From assembly GCF_014697575.1 (NCBI RefSeq), contig NZ_JACJSC010000009.1, positions 62,001 to 126,000 on the forward strand: DNA of 64,000 nt. The letters are read 5' to 3'. The notes beneath the pieces are model-generated. The model ran no database searches. It saw only the letters and a program-made list of their open reading frames with translations, and was not told the origin of the DNA. The DNA is from Planktothrix sp. FACHB-1365 (GTDB taxonomy: Bacteria > Cyanobacteriota > Cyanobacteriia > Cyanobacteriales > Microcoleaceae). The position numbers and the translations under genes are program-made. Shown here in pieces: positions 1 to 8,192 of this stretch; position 1 is the first letter of the stretch, and the number at the start of each line of letters is the position of its first letter.

Positions 1-762
1 CTGACCTGTATCTAAAATGAGTTGAGCGTGCCAATCCCATTGCTTACAAATTGACAGAGGAAGACCTAATTCTTGATTTGTTTTTCCCAGCAAATTTTTT
101 TGAGGAATTCCTAACAGGAAATCAACTCTACGATTAGCATACAGATAGCGAAATTTTTGATCGAGGCGGACAATACAATCTCCTGCATTATCCATTAAAG
201 TTTCTAACTCGGTTTTGCGAGTATGCAGGTGGTTTTCAATCCGTTGTCGTTCTTCAATTTGCTTTCTTAAACATTGATGGGTTGTTTGTAAGGCGGGAAT
301 TGGGGTTTTGCTATCCGGTTGTTCCGATGGATTTTGCAGAACAATTTCCCTCTCTGGACAGTCACTAATATCCTTAATCCCAACCATCACAACAGTTGTT
401 GATAAGGGATAAATTTCTGTTAATATTCTATAATTTTTAGGGTCATGATGGCATTCATAGATGATTTGACGGGTTCTTTGCTCGGTTAAAACCGCTTGCA
501 GGATTGAGATTAATTCAGGAGAGTGATTTGGGTTGTGTAGCTGTTGCAAAATCAACTCAATTCTGTTAGATTGAAAGGTTAAATCAGCTAGGGCTTGAGT
601 GGGTAAAACCTGAATTTCTTGATGTTCACTATCCACAATCAGGATCAAATCGTGAATGATTCCCAAGAGTTGATTGATTTGCCACCGCTCATCCCAAGTT
701 GAGGCATAAATAACTTGATAGTTGGGTTCAGGAAAGGAAGAAACAACTTCTGAGATAGCCAT
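1..762 (-). CDS. PAS-domain signalling protein, C-terminus beyond window edge
   Basis: Reading leftward from an ATG at 762, an open frame of 254 codons runs to the window edge without a stop. The first half (about residues 1-115) looks like a PAS-type sensor fold (IIHDLILIVDSEHQEIQVL). A helical linker follows (LRKQIEERQRIENHLHTRK), and then a second PAS segment (MDNAGDCIVRLDQKFRYLYA, then an R-V-D-F-L-L-G-I motif). PAS-linker-PAS followed by a transmitter is the usual layout of cyanobacterial sensor kinases and diguanylate cyclases, but the output domain is not in the window. The gene lies about 100 bp upstream-to-downstream apart from the regulator at 866-2767 on the same strand, so the two may work together; that is inference. 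Confidence 0.7.
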   Translation of the reverse strand, partial: MAISEVVSSFPEPNYQVIYASTWDERWQINQLLGIIHDLILIVDSEHQEIQVLPTQALADLTFQSNRIELILQQLHNPNHSPELISILQAVLTEQRTRQIIYECHHDPKNYRILTEIYPLSTTVVMVGIKDISDCPEREIVLQNPSEQPDSKTPIPALQTTHQCLRKQIEERQRIENHLHTRKTELETLMDNAGDCIVRLDQKFRYLYANRRVDFLLGIPQKNLLGKTNQELGLPLSICKQWDWHAQLILDTGQ

Positions 763-865
763 AGGATAAAAATTAAATTAATATTAAGTTCTACAAGGGG
801 ATTTTTATTGATTTATGGTAAAATTTTACTCTGGAATTAATTGTATCTGATTTAATGATCATCCC

Positions 866-2767
866 TCATTCCATTTTAAACGGATTCGGGTTAAGGTAAG
901 TACCGAGATAACATTGAGCAACAATTTTACGCCTGAGTTGACTCCGTTCTAGGCGATTAAAGACACGGGCAATGAGTTCAGGCTCAACAATGGGTTTTTG
1001 AATATAATCATCCGCCCCTGCCATAAACACTTGCTGCACAATTTCTGAATCCCTTTCAGAGGAAAGCATGAGCACAGGTAAGTCATTCCATTTAGGATCA
1101 TTACGAACAACTTGACACAGTTCTACTCCACTCACACCGGGTAAATAAATTCCTAAAATCAGTAAGTCCGGGTTAGATTGTTCTAGGGTACTCCAAAATT
1201 GCTGAGGATCATCGAGTAAAATCAATTGTAATCCCCAAGGTTCTAATATAGCCCGCAACCAATCTAAGATTTCTAAATTATCATCAACAATTAATAATTT
1301 ACCCACATTAGATTGAGATTTTTGCAAAACTTTACTAACGGTTTCTATCACTTCAGCCGGAGAAATAGGTTTTTGTAAAAAGCCTCGTCCTCCTAAACGG
1401 GCAACTTTTACACGGTCAGCAAAACTTTCTTGAGCCGTAAACACAATGACTGGAATTGGAGGGTTTTGGATGGCAAGTTCTGCTAATAGTTCAAACCCCG
1501 ATTCTGTAGACTCAGGAAAGCTTAAATCTAAAAGGACAACATCCGAGGAATTGTGTTGCAATTTCTGGCGAGCTTGTTCTGGGCTATAGGTGGCACTAGC
1601 CATTATTCCCCTCGCCAGCGCTTCAGTAACTAATGCTTCTGCTAAACTTTGATCATCATCTACAATTAACAGTTTAGCGGCGTTTAAATAGGGAAGTGGT
1701 AAAGGGGGGGGTGAAATAGAAGAAGAAGGTTCTGATAAGGGGTGATTTAATAGATCTTTAATTTTTTGAATTAAATCCGATAAATATTGATAATCTAATT
1801 CATTTTTTTCATGTTTTACTTTTAATAATTGTTCGATTTGGCGAGAAAGATTAGAGGCTTCTTTAAACCCAAAAGCTCCTAATGAACCAACGAGCGTATG
1901 AGCTTCCCTCAAGGCTTTTTGCTGAATTTCTAAGGTGTAAGCATCGGTTTTTAAGGATTGCACTGCATCTTCAATAATATTAATCCGTTCAAAATATTTA
2001 TATTTTTGTTTCTGCCAAATTTTGTTTAAGTTTAAAGTCTGAGGTTTTTTGGAATTACAAACAGGAGGATTATATTCTACTAAAAAGGGGTTTTTAGCTA
2101 TTTCTTTTAACCGATATCCTAACCCATAAATCGTTTCAATTACTTCATTTGCTCCGGCATTTTTAAGTTTTTTTCGCAAGCTTTTAATATGAGTTCGTAC
2201 CGCATTTTCGGATGGAGGTTCATCATAAGACCACAGATGATCTAACAGAGACGCTTGGCTAAAAATTCGTTGTGGATAGCGTAAAAAAAGTTCTAATAAA
2301 GCATATTCTTTAGCCGTCAAATTAAGGCATTGATTACCATAAGTAACTTGACAATTGCTAGGATCAAGGTGCAGAAGCCCCCATTCTATTAAAGGATTTA
2401 AGGCATCATGTCCTCGTCGTAATAAAGCCCGAATTCGAGCCAATAATTCTTCTAAATCAAAGGGTTTAACCAAATAATCATCTGCCCCAGCATCTAAACC
2501 CGCTACTTTTGTGGTACTATTATCTTCACCTGTGATTAATAAAATTGGGGTGCGATCATCTTTTTGTCGCCGTTTTTTACAAAAATTTAAACCATCTAAT
2601 TTAGGCAACATCAAATCTAATAAAATCAGATCATATTCAAAAGCTTCTGCTAGTTTCCAACCCATTTCTCCATCATCAGCTACATCCACTAGATAATAGT
2701 GGTGACTTAATAATTCTTGAATCATCGTTGCAAAACTTGAATCATCTTCTACCAATAAAATTCTCAT
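866..2767 (-). CDS. Multidomain response regulator: REC-wHTH-HPt-REC-REC
   Basis: This is a phosphorelay hub acting in the cytoplasm and on DNA. Domains in order, numbering from the upstream ATG at 2803: an intact receiver (about 13-130, VEDD and phospho-acceptor in LILLDLMLP, Lys in LVKPF); an OmpR-type winged helix (about 140-235, ending YGLGYRL); an HPt domain (about 260-345, His in REAHTLVGSLG); a second receiver (about 375-495, IVDDD, VVLLDLSFP, QKPI); and a third receiver (about 500-620, IVDDN, QKPI). In the third receiver the phospho-acceptor position reads LLILGIYLP, with Gly instead of Asp, so it is probably not phosphorylated. I chose the ATG at 2767, which starts directly at the receiver (MRILLVEDD); an upstream ATG at 2803 would add 12 residues. 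The family is common in cyanobacteria; the target genes are unknown. Confidence 0.85.
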   Translation of the reverse strand: MRILLVEDDSSFATMIQELLSHHYYLVDVADDGEMGWKLAEAFEYDLILLDLMLPKLDGLNFCKKRRQKDDRTPILLITGEDNSTTKVAGLDAGADDYLVKPFDLEELLARIRALLRRGHDALNPLIEWGLLHLDPSNCQVTYGNQCLNLTAKEYALLELFLRYPQRIFSQASLLDHLWSYDEPPSENAVRTHIKSLRKKLKNAGANEVIETIYGLGYRLKEIAKNPFLVEYNPPVCNSKKPQTLNLNKIWQKQKYKYFERINIIEDAVQSLKTDAYTLEIQQKALREAHTLVGSLGAFGFKEASNLSRQIEQLLKVKHEKNELDYQYLSDLIQKIKDLLNHPLSEPSSSISPPPLPLPYLNAAKLLIVDDDQSLAEALVTEALARGIMASATYSPEQARQKLQHNSSDVVLLDLSFPESTESGFELLAELAIQNPPIPVIVFTAQESFADRVKVARLGGRGFLQKPISPAEVIETVSKVLQKSQSNVGKLLIVDDNLEILDWLRAILEPWGLQLILLDDPQQFWSTLEQSNPDLLILGIYLPGVSGVELCQVVRNDPKWNDLPVLMLSSERDSEIVQQVFMAGADDYIQKPIVEPELIARVFNRLERSQLRRKIVAQCYLGTYLNPNPFKME

Positions 2768-3094
2768 AGCTGGTGTCATCCTTAGATCTGACCACTGACC
2801 CACTTTTTAGTCAGAATTATCTATTATTCTCTACTTTAATTCTAATGGATAGATTCAGTCAGATCAAGTTGACAAGCCTTGACGAAACAACTCTATTCTT
2901 GGCTGATCAAATCAAGTTTATAACTCTTGTTTTCCTCCCTGGATTCAGCTTTTTATGTTAATTTTTGTAAAAAGTAGACTTTTTATTGAAATTTCAGGGG
3001 AGTGTTTACCGTTAACAGTCTGTGATCAATCATCTGTAGTTAACATAAGTTAATTAAAGGCACTCAGAGTATTATTTTGGAGGAGAGTGGTTTC

Positions 3095-3520
3095 GTGAAC
3101 GCTGCTGAACAGGCTAATAACGTGGTAATTGCCAGCAAAATCGCATCGGTTGTCAATTTATTTAAAGTTCAATTTCCTGATGCGCGGGTGGATCTCAAAC
3201 CCTGGACAAATGACCCAGAAACGAGGGAACTGCTTGATCCTGATTCGATTGACATCGGTTTTCACTTTCCGGGTCGCAGTCGGTTGTTACAAAGTCGTTG
3301 TATTTTAATTGAAATTCGGTTTTATCATGATCCTGTGGATAAAACACGCCGTGTGATCGGTGTCGAAGCAGCCGGATATGACCATCAAGGACAACAGTGG
3401 AAAGTCTCTACGATTGAAAATTGGAATTTTGTTGGCCAAACTCAACCGGAACCTGAATCTGCTGAAAAATTAAAACTCTTTTGTCGGCAAATTTTTGAAC
3501 TTTTTAAGTCTAATCCCTAA
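3095..3520 (+). CDS. Conserved cyanobacterial protein of unknown function
   Basis: The product has about 141 residues and is acidic and soluble, with no signal peptide or membrane segment. I place the start at the GTG at 3095 because a strong GGAGGAG lies at 3079-3085 with ideal 9-nt spacing; the TTG at 3077 precedes that site and is unlikely. The sequence has a central beta-rich part (DSIDIGFHFPGRSRLLQSR, then an I-L-I-E-I-R-F-Y strand) and a C-terminal helix (KLKLFCRQIFELF). It resembles conserved proteins seen widely in cyanobacteria, but I cannot assign a role. It is transcribed divergently from the regulator at 866-2767. Confidence 0.7.
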   Translation: MNAAEQANNVVIASKIASVVNLFKVQFPDARVDLKPWTNDPETRELLDPDSIDIGFHFPGRSRLLQSRCILIEIRFYHDPVDKTRRVIGVEAAGYDHQGQQWKVSTIENWNFVGQTQPEPESAEKLKLFCRQIFELFKSNP

Positions 3521-3530
3521 TAATTTGTAG

Positions 3531-3548
3531 TGAGGCGTTTACGCCTCA
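3531..3548. repeat. Short REP-like hairpin after the gene
   Basis: TGAGGCG and CGCCTCA form a perfect 7-bp stem around TTTA just downstream of the stop at 3520. The sequence before it (GTAG) and the GAGGCG core resemble the REP-like palindromes near 63 kb. It has no long T-run, so it is more likely a dispersed repeat than a terminator. Confidence 0.45.
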
Positions 3549-3583
3549 ATCCCCACCTTTCTTAAAGAGTTAAACCGTAAAAA

Positions 3584-4069
3584 TCATGAATTAATGACTT
3601 TTTTATAAACCAAATCACAGCGTTTTGTTTCCACTCCTGTTGTCGGTTCATAGCCATAACGTTCATAAAGTTGGACGGCTTCTTTTAAGACCGTTGCTGT
3701 TTCTATCCAAATTTCTTGAAACCCTTTTGCTTTAATCTCCCGTTCTAATTCTAATAATAAAAATTTTCCTAATCCTTTTCCCCTCACCTCTGGTAATAAA
3801 TACATTTTTCTAATTTCTACCGCCTTATTTCCCCTCGGAATCGGGTAAAATCCTGCGGTTCCTACTAATTGATGATTCTCTTCTATTACCCAAAATTCTC
3901 CCCCTTTCTGTTGATAATAGTCTTCTACTTGGTAGACATCTATATCTGCGCCGCAGGGCTCACATCCTAAACCATATTCGGTTAAAACAGAAGCAATTAA
4001 ACTCGCCGCAGTTTCTCGATCCTGCGGTTGCCAATCTCGAATTAAAAAGGATTGATATTGAATATTCAT
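3584..4069 (-). CDS. GNAT-family N-acetyltransferase
   Basis: The product has about 161 residues and a complete GNAT fold. The N-terminal strand begins MNIQYQSFLIRDWQ. The acetyl-CoA-binding motif A is clear: MYLLPEVRGKGLGKFLLLEL (R-G-K-G-L-G). The later strand is FQEIWIETA and the closing segment is LYERYGYEP. I chose the ATG at 4069, which begins the GNAT fold; an upstream ATG at 4138 would add 23 unrelated-looking residues and overlap the end of miaE. The gene directly follows miaE on the same strand and is probably co-transcribed with it. The acceptor substrate cannot be read from the sequence. Confidence 0.85.
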   Translation of the reverse strand: MNIQYQSFLIRDWQPQDRETAASLIASVLTEYGLGCEPCGADIDVYQVEDYYQQKGGEFWVIEENHQLVGTAGFYPIPRGNKAVEIRKMYLLPEVRGKGLGKFLLLELEREIKAKGFQEIWIETATVLKEAVQLYERYGYEPTTGVETKRCDLVYKKVINS

Positions 4070-4091
4070 CGGAAGTTGAAGAGACAAAGTT

Positions 4092-4691
4092 TTAACTATG
4101 AATTCTCGGTTCGGGATATAATGTTGATAATAATTCACTTTCTACCGTGGCTAATTCTTCTAAGCGGTTTGTGACTATTTCTAACTCAAAATAAGTGGTT
4201 GCTAATCCCCAATAAATGCCATAATGTCTGGCTTCTGATGCCATTAATCCTCGGTAAAATTTAGCGAGTTCAGGATCAGGACAATATTGAGATAATAACC
4301 CTAATCGTTCATGACTGCGGGCTTCAATTAATCCCGAAACTAACAATAAATCTAACATTCGTTGCGGTTCATCCCGTCGCACTTGTTGATTTAAACCAGC
4401 ACCATAAGGCGGTGCAGATAACGGCGCTAAGGGAACGCCGAGCCGTTCTAACCATTGATTCACTTGTTCAAAATGTTCTAATTCTTCTTTAGCAATTGCG
4501 GTTAATTCTTTAATCAGTTTCACGCTCGAAGGATAGCGAAACATTAAATTAATTGCTACTCCCGCAGCTTTGCGTTCACAGTGAGAATGGTCGAGTAAAA
4601 TGATATCTAAATTTGCGATCGCCTGTTCCAACCAAGCTTGAGAGGTAGGGATTTTCAGAAATTTTATTTTTGGGAAACTAGCAGCAGTCAT
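4092..4691 (-). CDS. miaE: tRNA-(ms2io6A)-hydroxylase MiaE
   Basis: MiaE is a diiron monooxygenase that hydroxylates the isopentenyl side chain of ms2i6A at position 37 of tRNAs reading U-initial codons. The ferritin-like four-helix ligand set is visible: Glu39 (HCERKA), Glu70 and His73 (KEELEHF), Glu123 (LIEARSHERL), and Glu153 with His156 (ASEARHYGIY). The length of 199 residues is normal for the family. The ATG at 4691 is the natural start. The GNAT gene follows with its end-to-start distance near zero, which suggests a two-gene unit. Confidence in the family is high. Confidence 0.92.
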   Translation of the reverse strand: MTAASFPKIKFLKIPTSQAWLEQAIANLDIILLDHSHCERKAAGVAINLMFRYPSSVKLIKELTAIAKEELEHFEQVNQWLERLGVPLAPLSAPPYGAGLNQQVRRDEPQRMLDLLLVSGLIEARSHERLGLLSQYCPDPELAKFYRGLMASEARHYGIYWGLATTYFELEIVTNRLEELATVESELLSTLYPEPRIHS

Positions 4692-4879
4692 AACTCAAAT
4701 GAATGATCATTAAATCCGTTTCTTACTATTATAAGCTATCACGGCCGGAATTGACCGATTGAGTTAAGGAAATAAGCAATCGGGATAATATACGAATCCC
4801 AAATAGTTTGTAATAATTTTAAACGTCTATGAAACAGCCAAAAGTATTGTCACTATTGCCCATTGCAAGAGTGCCCATT

Positions 4880-4900
4880 CGTAATTCGTAATTCGTAATT
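4880..4900. repeat. Three-copy 7-bp tandem repeat
   Basis: CGTAATT occurs three times in tandem in the non-coding stretch between miaE and the membrane protein gene. Such heptamer arrays are common in filamentous cyanobacteria and vary in copy number between strains. No function is evident. Confidence 0.7.
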
Positions 4901-4909
4901 CCCCATTGC

Positions 4910-5605
4910 TTATAAACTCTGTATTTGTCGGCGTTGATGTTGTTCTTGGTTGAACGCCATTTCTTCAGCCGTCAGTAAATAGGATTCAATTTGCGATCGC
5001 ATATCCCATTGAACTTCGGCAAAAAATAATAAAGTTCCACCCAGGATTAAACCACTGATTAAAAATTGCCAACCGATAAAATAAGGCAATAGAAAAATAC
5101 CCCAGAAATGGATAAATCCGGCAATTAAAAAAGCACGAGAATGCAATCCAATTCCTGTTCCTAAATAGCCTAATGCACACAACCCTAACCAGAGGGGACA
5201 AAGATTCATTAAAATCTCTGACCATCCCCAAAAAATTCCCAGATTTGTTAACCCCAAACCCAAGACCATTAACGCCACCCACCAATAAACCATCCAAGTC
5301 AATCGTTCAACTTGTACCCAATAATAACTTAAAGCCATCATTCCAATAGTTCCCACAATTGTTAGAATTGACCACCAGTAAGCTTGGGTAATCCAACTAA
5401 TGGGTAAAAATTGAGCAATAGCAAAGATAATCAGCGAAATCCAGCCCCAAAGTAAGAATACTTGGTCAATTCGGGTGTAAAAGCTCGATAACAACGTTAT
5501 ATTACCGAATTTTAAGTTTATTTTTAATAACCCTTTTAAGTCTTGAATATCGAGATGGTTCTGTTTGCTTCGGATGATGGGTTCTGTGGGATGAAAAAAG
5601 CTCAT
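4910..5605 (-). CDS. Polytopic membrane protein of unknown function
   Basis: The product has about 231 residues. After a soluble N-terminus of about 45 residues there are roughly six to seven hydrophobic segments, for example VFLLWGWISLIIFAIAQFLP, ILTIVGTIGMMALSYYWV, MVYWWVALMVLGLGLTNLG and FLISGLILGGTLLFFAEV. It ends in a polar, Gln-rich tail (EEMAFNQEQHQRRQIQSL). I chose the ATG at 5605 (MSFFHPTEP) because longer starts only add a hydrophobic extension reading into the divergent PHP gene leader. I do not recognise the family. It is divergent from the PHP gene, with about 120 bp between the two starts. Confidence 0.65.
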   Translation of the reverse strand: MSFFHPTEPIIRSKQNHLDIQDLKGLLKINLKFGNITLLSSFYTRIDQVFLLWGWISLIIFAIAQFLPISWITQAYWWSILTIVGTIGMMALSYYWVQVERLTWMVYWWVALMVLGLGLTNLGIFWGWSEILMNLCPLWLGLCALGYLGTGIGLHSRAFLIAGFIHFWGIFLLPYFIGWQFLISGLILGGTLLFFAEVQWDMRSQIESYLLTAEEMAFNQEQHQRRQIQSL

Positions 5606-5726
5606 GAAGAAAAAATTAATAATTTTCATAAATCTTAACAAACTCTTTTCAGAGGATCAAGATCCAAGCCGAGATTTGCCGGACTATACTCAAAACAGGC
5701 AGTTTCCTAGAGATTTGATTACACCG

Positions 5727-6572
5727 ATGTTAGAACTTCACTGTCATACAACCTACTCCGATGGCCAACTCACCCCAACTGAATTGGTGATTACCGCCGC
5801 AGAAGTTGGAGTTAAAGCCTTGGCTATTACAGATCACGATACTTTATCCGGTTGGGAAGAAGCTTTTCAGGCGGCAGCATCCTATAATATTGAAATTGTA
5901 CCCGGTGTTGAATTATCAACTGTTTACAATGAACGATCGTTACATATTTTAGGGTTTTATCCCGATAAAAATAAACTTGAAAATCCTCTCAAAGAACGTT
6001 TAAATGGACGTAAAAATCGAGCCAATCAAATCCTAGAAAAACTAGCTCAACTTGGTTATCCCATTGAGTTAGAAGCAATGGGAGAAGGCGTTGCAGCAGC
6101 CCGTCCCCATATTGCTAGGGCACTGGTAAAAGCGGGTTACATTCAGTCTCCCCAGGAAGCTTTTGAACGCTGGTTAGGAGAACATAAACCTGCCTTTGTT
6201 CAGTATGACAAATTTTCCAGTCTTGATGGAATTCAACTGTTAAAATCCTGTGGCGCAGTTCCGGTTTGGGCGCATCCTTATTTATACCAAGGGGGAAAAG
6301 TTGAAACGGTTTTTCATGAATTATTAGAAGCCGGATTAATGGGGATTGAAGTGTATCATCCTCATCATAGTGATTCCCAAATTCAACGGTTAGAAAAACT
6401 CTGTGAAGCTTACGGTTTATTAAAAACAGGGGGGAGTGATTATCATGGGGGAGGAAGTGCTTTAAATCTATTTAATTTATCCTTGAATTTATTAGAACCG
6501 ATTAAACAAACTGCTTATAATCTTAAAGAAGGGGTAATAAAATCTCAAATTCCGTCCCCACACCTGGGGTAG
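5727..6572 (+). CDS. PHP-domain phosphoesterase (TrpH/RNase AM-like)
   Basis: This is a metal-dependent phosphoesterase of the polymerase-and-histidinol-phosphatase family. Members act on 3',5'-bisphosphonucleotides or the 5' ends of short RNAs. All PHP motifs are present in order: HCHTTYSDG, ITDHDT, PGVELS, HILGF, ARPHIARAL, VWAHP, GIEVYHPHHS and GGSDYHG. I chose the ATG at 5727 (MLELHCHTTYSDG), because the upstream in-frame start would add 41 residues of poor-looking sequence. The product of 281 residues is typical for the family. Its 3' end overlaps the convergent histidine kinase gene by 50 bp. Confidence 0.9.
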   Translation: MLELHCHTTYSDGQLTPTELVITAAEVGVKALAITDHDTLSGWEEAFQAAASYNIEIVPGVELSTVYNERSLHILGFYPDKNKLENPLKERLNGRKNRANQILEKLAQLGYPIELEAMGEGVAAARPHIARALVKAGYIQSPQEAFERWLGEHKPAFVQYDKFSSLDGIQLLKSCGAVPVWAHPYLYQGGKVETVFHELLEAGLMGIEVYHPHHSDSQIQRLEKLCEAYGLLKTGGSDYHGGGSALNLFNLSLNLLEPIKQTAYNLKEGVIKSQIPSPHLG

Positions 6573-7953
6573 AAATAAAATTCAGTTGACCTCCATGTTT
6601 TTCCCGAATAATTTGGTGACTAATAGCTAATCCTAATCCGGTTCCTTTTCCGGCTGGTTTAGTGGTAAAAAAGGTATCAAAAATTCGAGATTGAATTTCA
6701 GGGGGAATTCCGTTTCCATTATCCCGAATCCGAATTGATAGCCATTCTGAGTTAACATCAATCTCAAGAATATCTTGGTCAATTGCTTTTTTGTAAGTTG
6801 GGAAAGAATACAATAAACGATTTTCTTGAGAAAGTTGAGCTAACCGAGCCGGATAGATTTGATCTTCAGATAGCATTTTAACTTGAGTATGAATCTCAAT
6901 TCTAGGAGATTTTTGACCGTTTTGTTTTCCATCTTCTAACGCATCAATCGCATTAGAAATCAGATTCATAAACACTTGACTAAGTTGACCAGAATAGCAC
7001 TTAAATAAAGGAATATCATCATAATTTTTAATCACTTCAATTCCTTGCTTGAGACGATTTTTTAGGATTAATAATGTGCTATCAATACAATCATGTATAT
7101 TGATTTCTCGGCGTTGATTTCCATCCATGTACGAAAAACTATGCAAATTATTGACAAGTTGACTCAGACGTTCTGAACTGACTAGAATACTTTTAATCGC
7201 TTCTCCTAAGTCTTGTTGTAGAAATTCAAAATCAATTTCGGCTTTGAGATCATCAATCAAAGCACAAGGTTTTTCAGTATTTTCCTCATAGGTTTTAATC
7301 AACTTCATTAAATCTTGATAATAATTCAATAGACAGCCAGAATTACCTAAAATACAACTAACTGGGTTTCTAATTTCATGGGCTACTCCAGCCACCATTT
7401 GTCCTAAACTGGCTAACTTTTCGGTTTGAATCAGTTGAGATTGAGCTTGCTGACGTAATAATTCAGTGGTTAATTGATGAATATGAGATTGAGCAACTAA
7501 TAACTGTTGAGTATCGAGAAGTTGATACCGATTTTCCGTTAACTGAACGATAATAGGTTCATACAATAATTCAGGCGATCGCTGTACTGCTTTATGGGCT
7601 GCTTCTACAATTAAAGTCTTTCCAGGTAACACAAATAACTCTACTTGAGCAAATCGTTGTAATGAACGAATAGAACGTTGTAAAAACAATTCTCGTCCGT
7701 AGGGACGACTTAACTGTTCTAAAAATCGTCGTCGAGAAATCATCCCCGTAAATTCACCGTCTTCTTTTAAAATTACGCCAGGAATTAAGGGATTTACTTC
7801 TAACTTTTTAGCGAGAATCATTCCCTGTTCCTTGATGTCAACTTGAACATCATACAAAGAGAGATCTTGGAGAGTAGATTCTAGCTCTAAGTTATGAATG
7901 GATGAGAAAGGAAGGGGTGAGGATGGCGTTTCCATAGGCTGGAGATTGACCAT
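6523..7953 (-). CDS. Sensor histidine kinase with CBS-like N-terminal module
   Basis: The 476-residue protein has no membrane segment. Residues 25-165 form a sensor module with the signature GMISRRRFLEQLSRPYG, which also occurs in the diguanylate cyclase encoded just upstream. The kinase core follows: the phospho-acceptor His is in GVAHEIRNPVSC, the N box contains NLISNAIDALEDG, then DNGNGIPPEIQSRIF and GKGTGLGLAISHQI. All residues needed for autophosphorylation are visible. No receiver is attached, so a separate response regulator is expected. An internal ATG six codons downstream is an alternative start. The gene lies 239 bp downstream of the cyclase gene on the same strand. Confidence 0.9.
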   Translation of the reverse strand: MVNLQPMETPSSPLPFSSIHNLELESTLQDLSLYDVQVDIKEQGMILAKKLEVNPLIPGVILKEDGEFTGMISRRRFLEQLSRPYGRELFLQRSIRSLQRFAQVELFVLPGKTLIVEAAHKAVQRSPELLYEPIIVQLTENRYQLLDTQQLLVAQSHIHQLTTELLRQQAQSQLIQTEKLASLGQMVAGVAHEIRNPVSCILGNSGCLLNYYQDLMKLIKTYEENTEKPCALIDDLKAEIDFEFLQQDLGEAIKSILVSSERLSQLVNNLHSFSYMDGNQRREINIHDCIDSTLLILKNRLKQGIEVIKNYDDIPLFKCYSGQLSQVFMNLISNAIDALEDGKQNGQKSPRIEIHTQVKMLSEDQIYPARLAQLSQENRLLYSFPTYKKAIDQDILEIDVNSEWLSIRIRDNGNGIPPEIQSRIFDTFFTTKPAGKGTGLGLAISHQIIREKHGGQLNFISTPGVGTEFEILLPLL

Positions 7954-8192
7954 AATTATATTAAGGGTAATTGATTAAAATTTAACTGATAGGATAAGGG
8001 ATGCTTTTTAACCCTGAAAGCATTTTATTCTATTTTATTCTATAATTTATAGTTTGAAGCGAAATTTTTAATTTAATCTGTTATTAATCTTTTTACCTAT
8101 TTTTAAACTAATCAGTGCTGAATAGTCCCTAAACCCAAAAGACCTGGTTCAAAAGAGAATTGAGTGTTGATTTTAGCTATTTTGCTAGTCTT

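Noticed and set aside
3077-3094. TTG start 18 bp before the chosen start of the unknown gene
   Set aside because: The TTG overlaps the strong GGAGGAG ribosome site; the GTG at 3095 has ideal spacing.
4880-4900. CGTAATT tandem array considered as a CRISPR or binding-site array
   Set aside because: Units are 7 bp, directly joined without spacers, so neither CRISPR nor an iteron set is supported.
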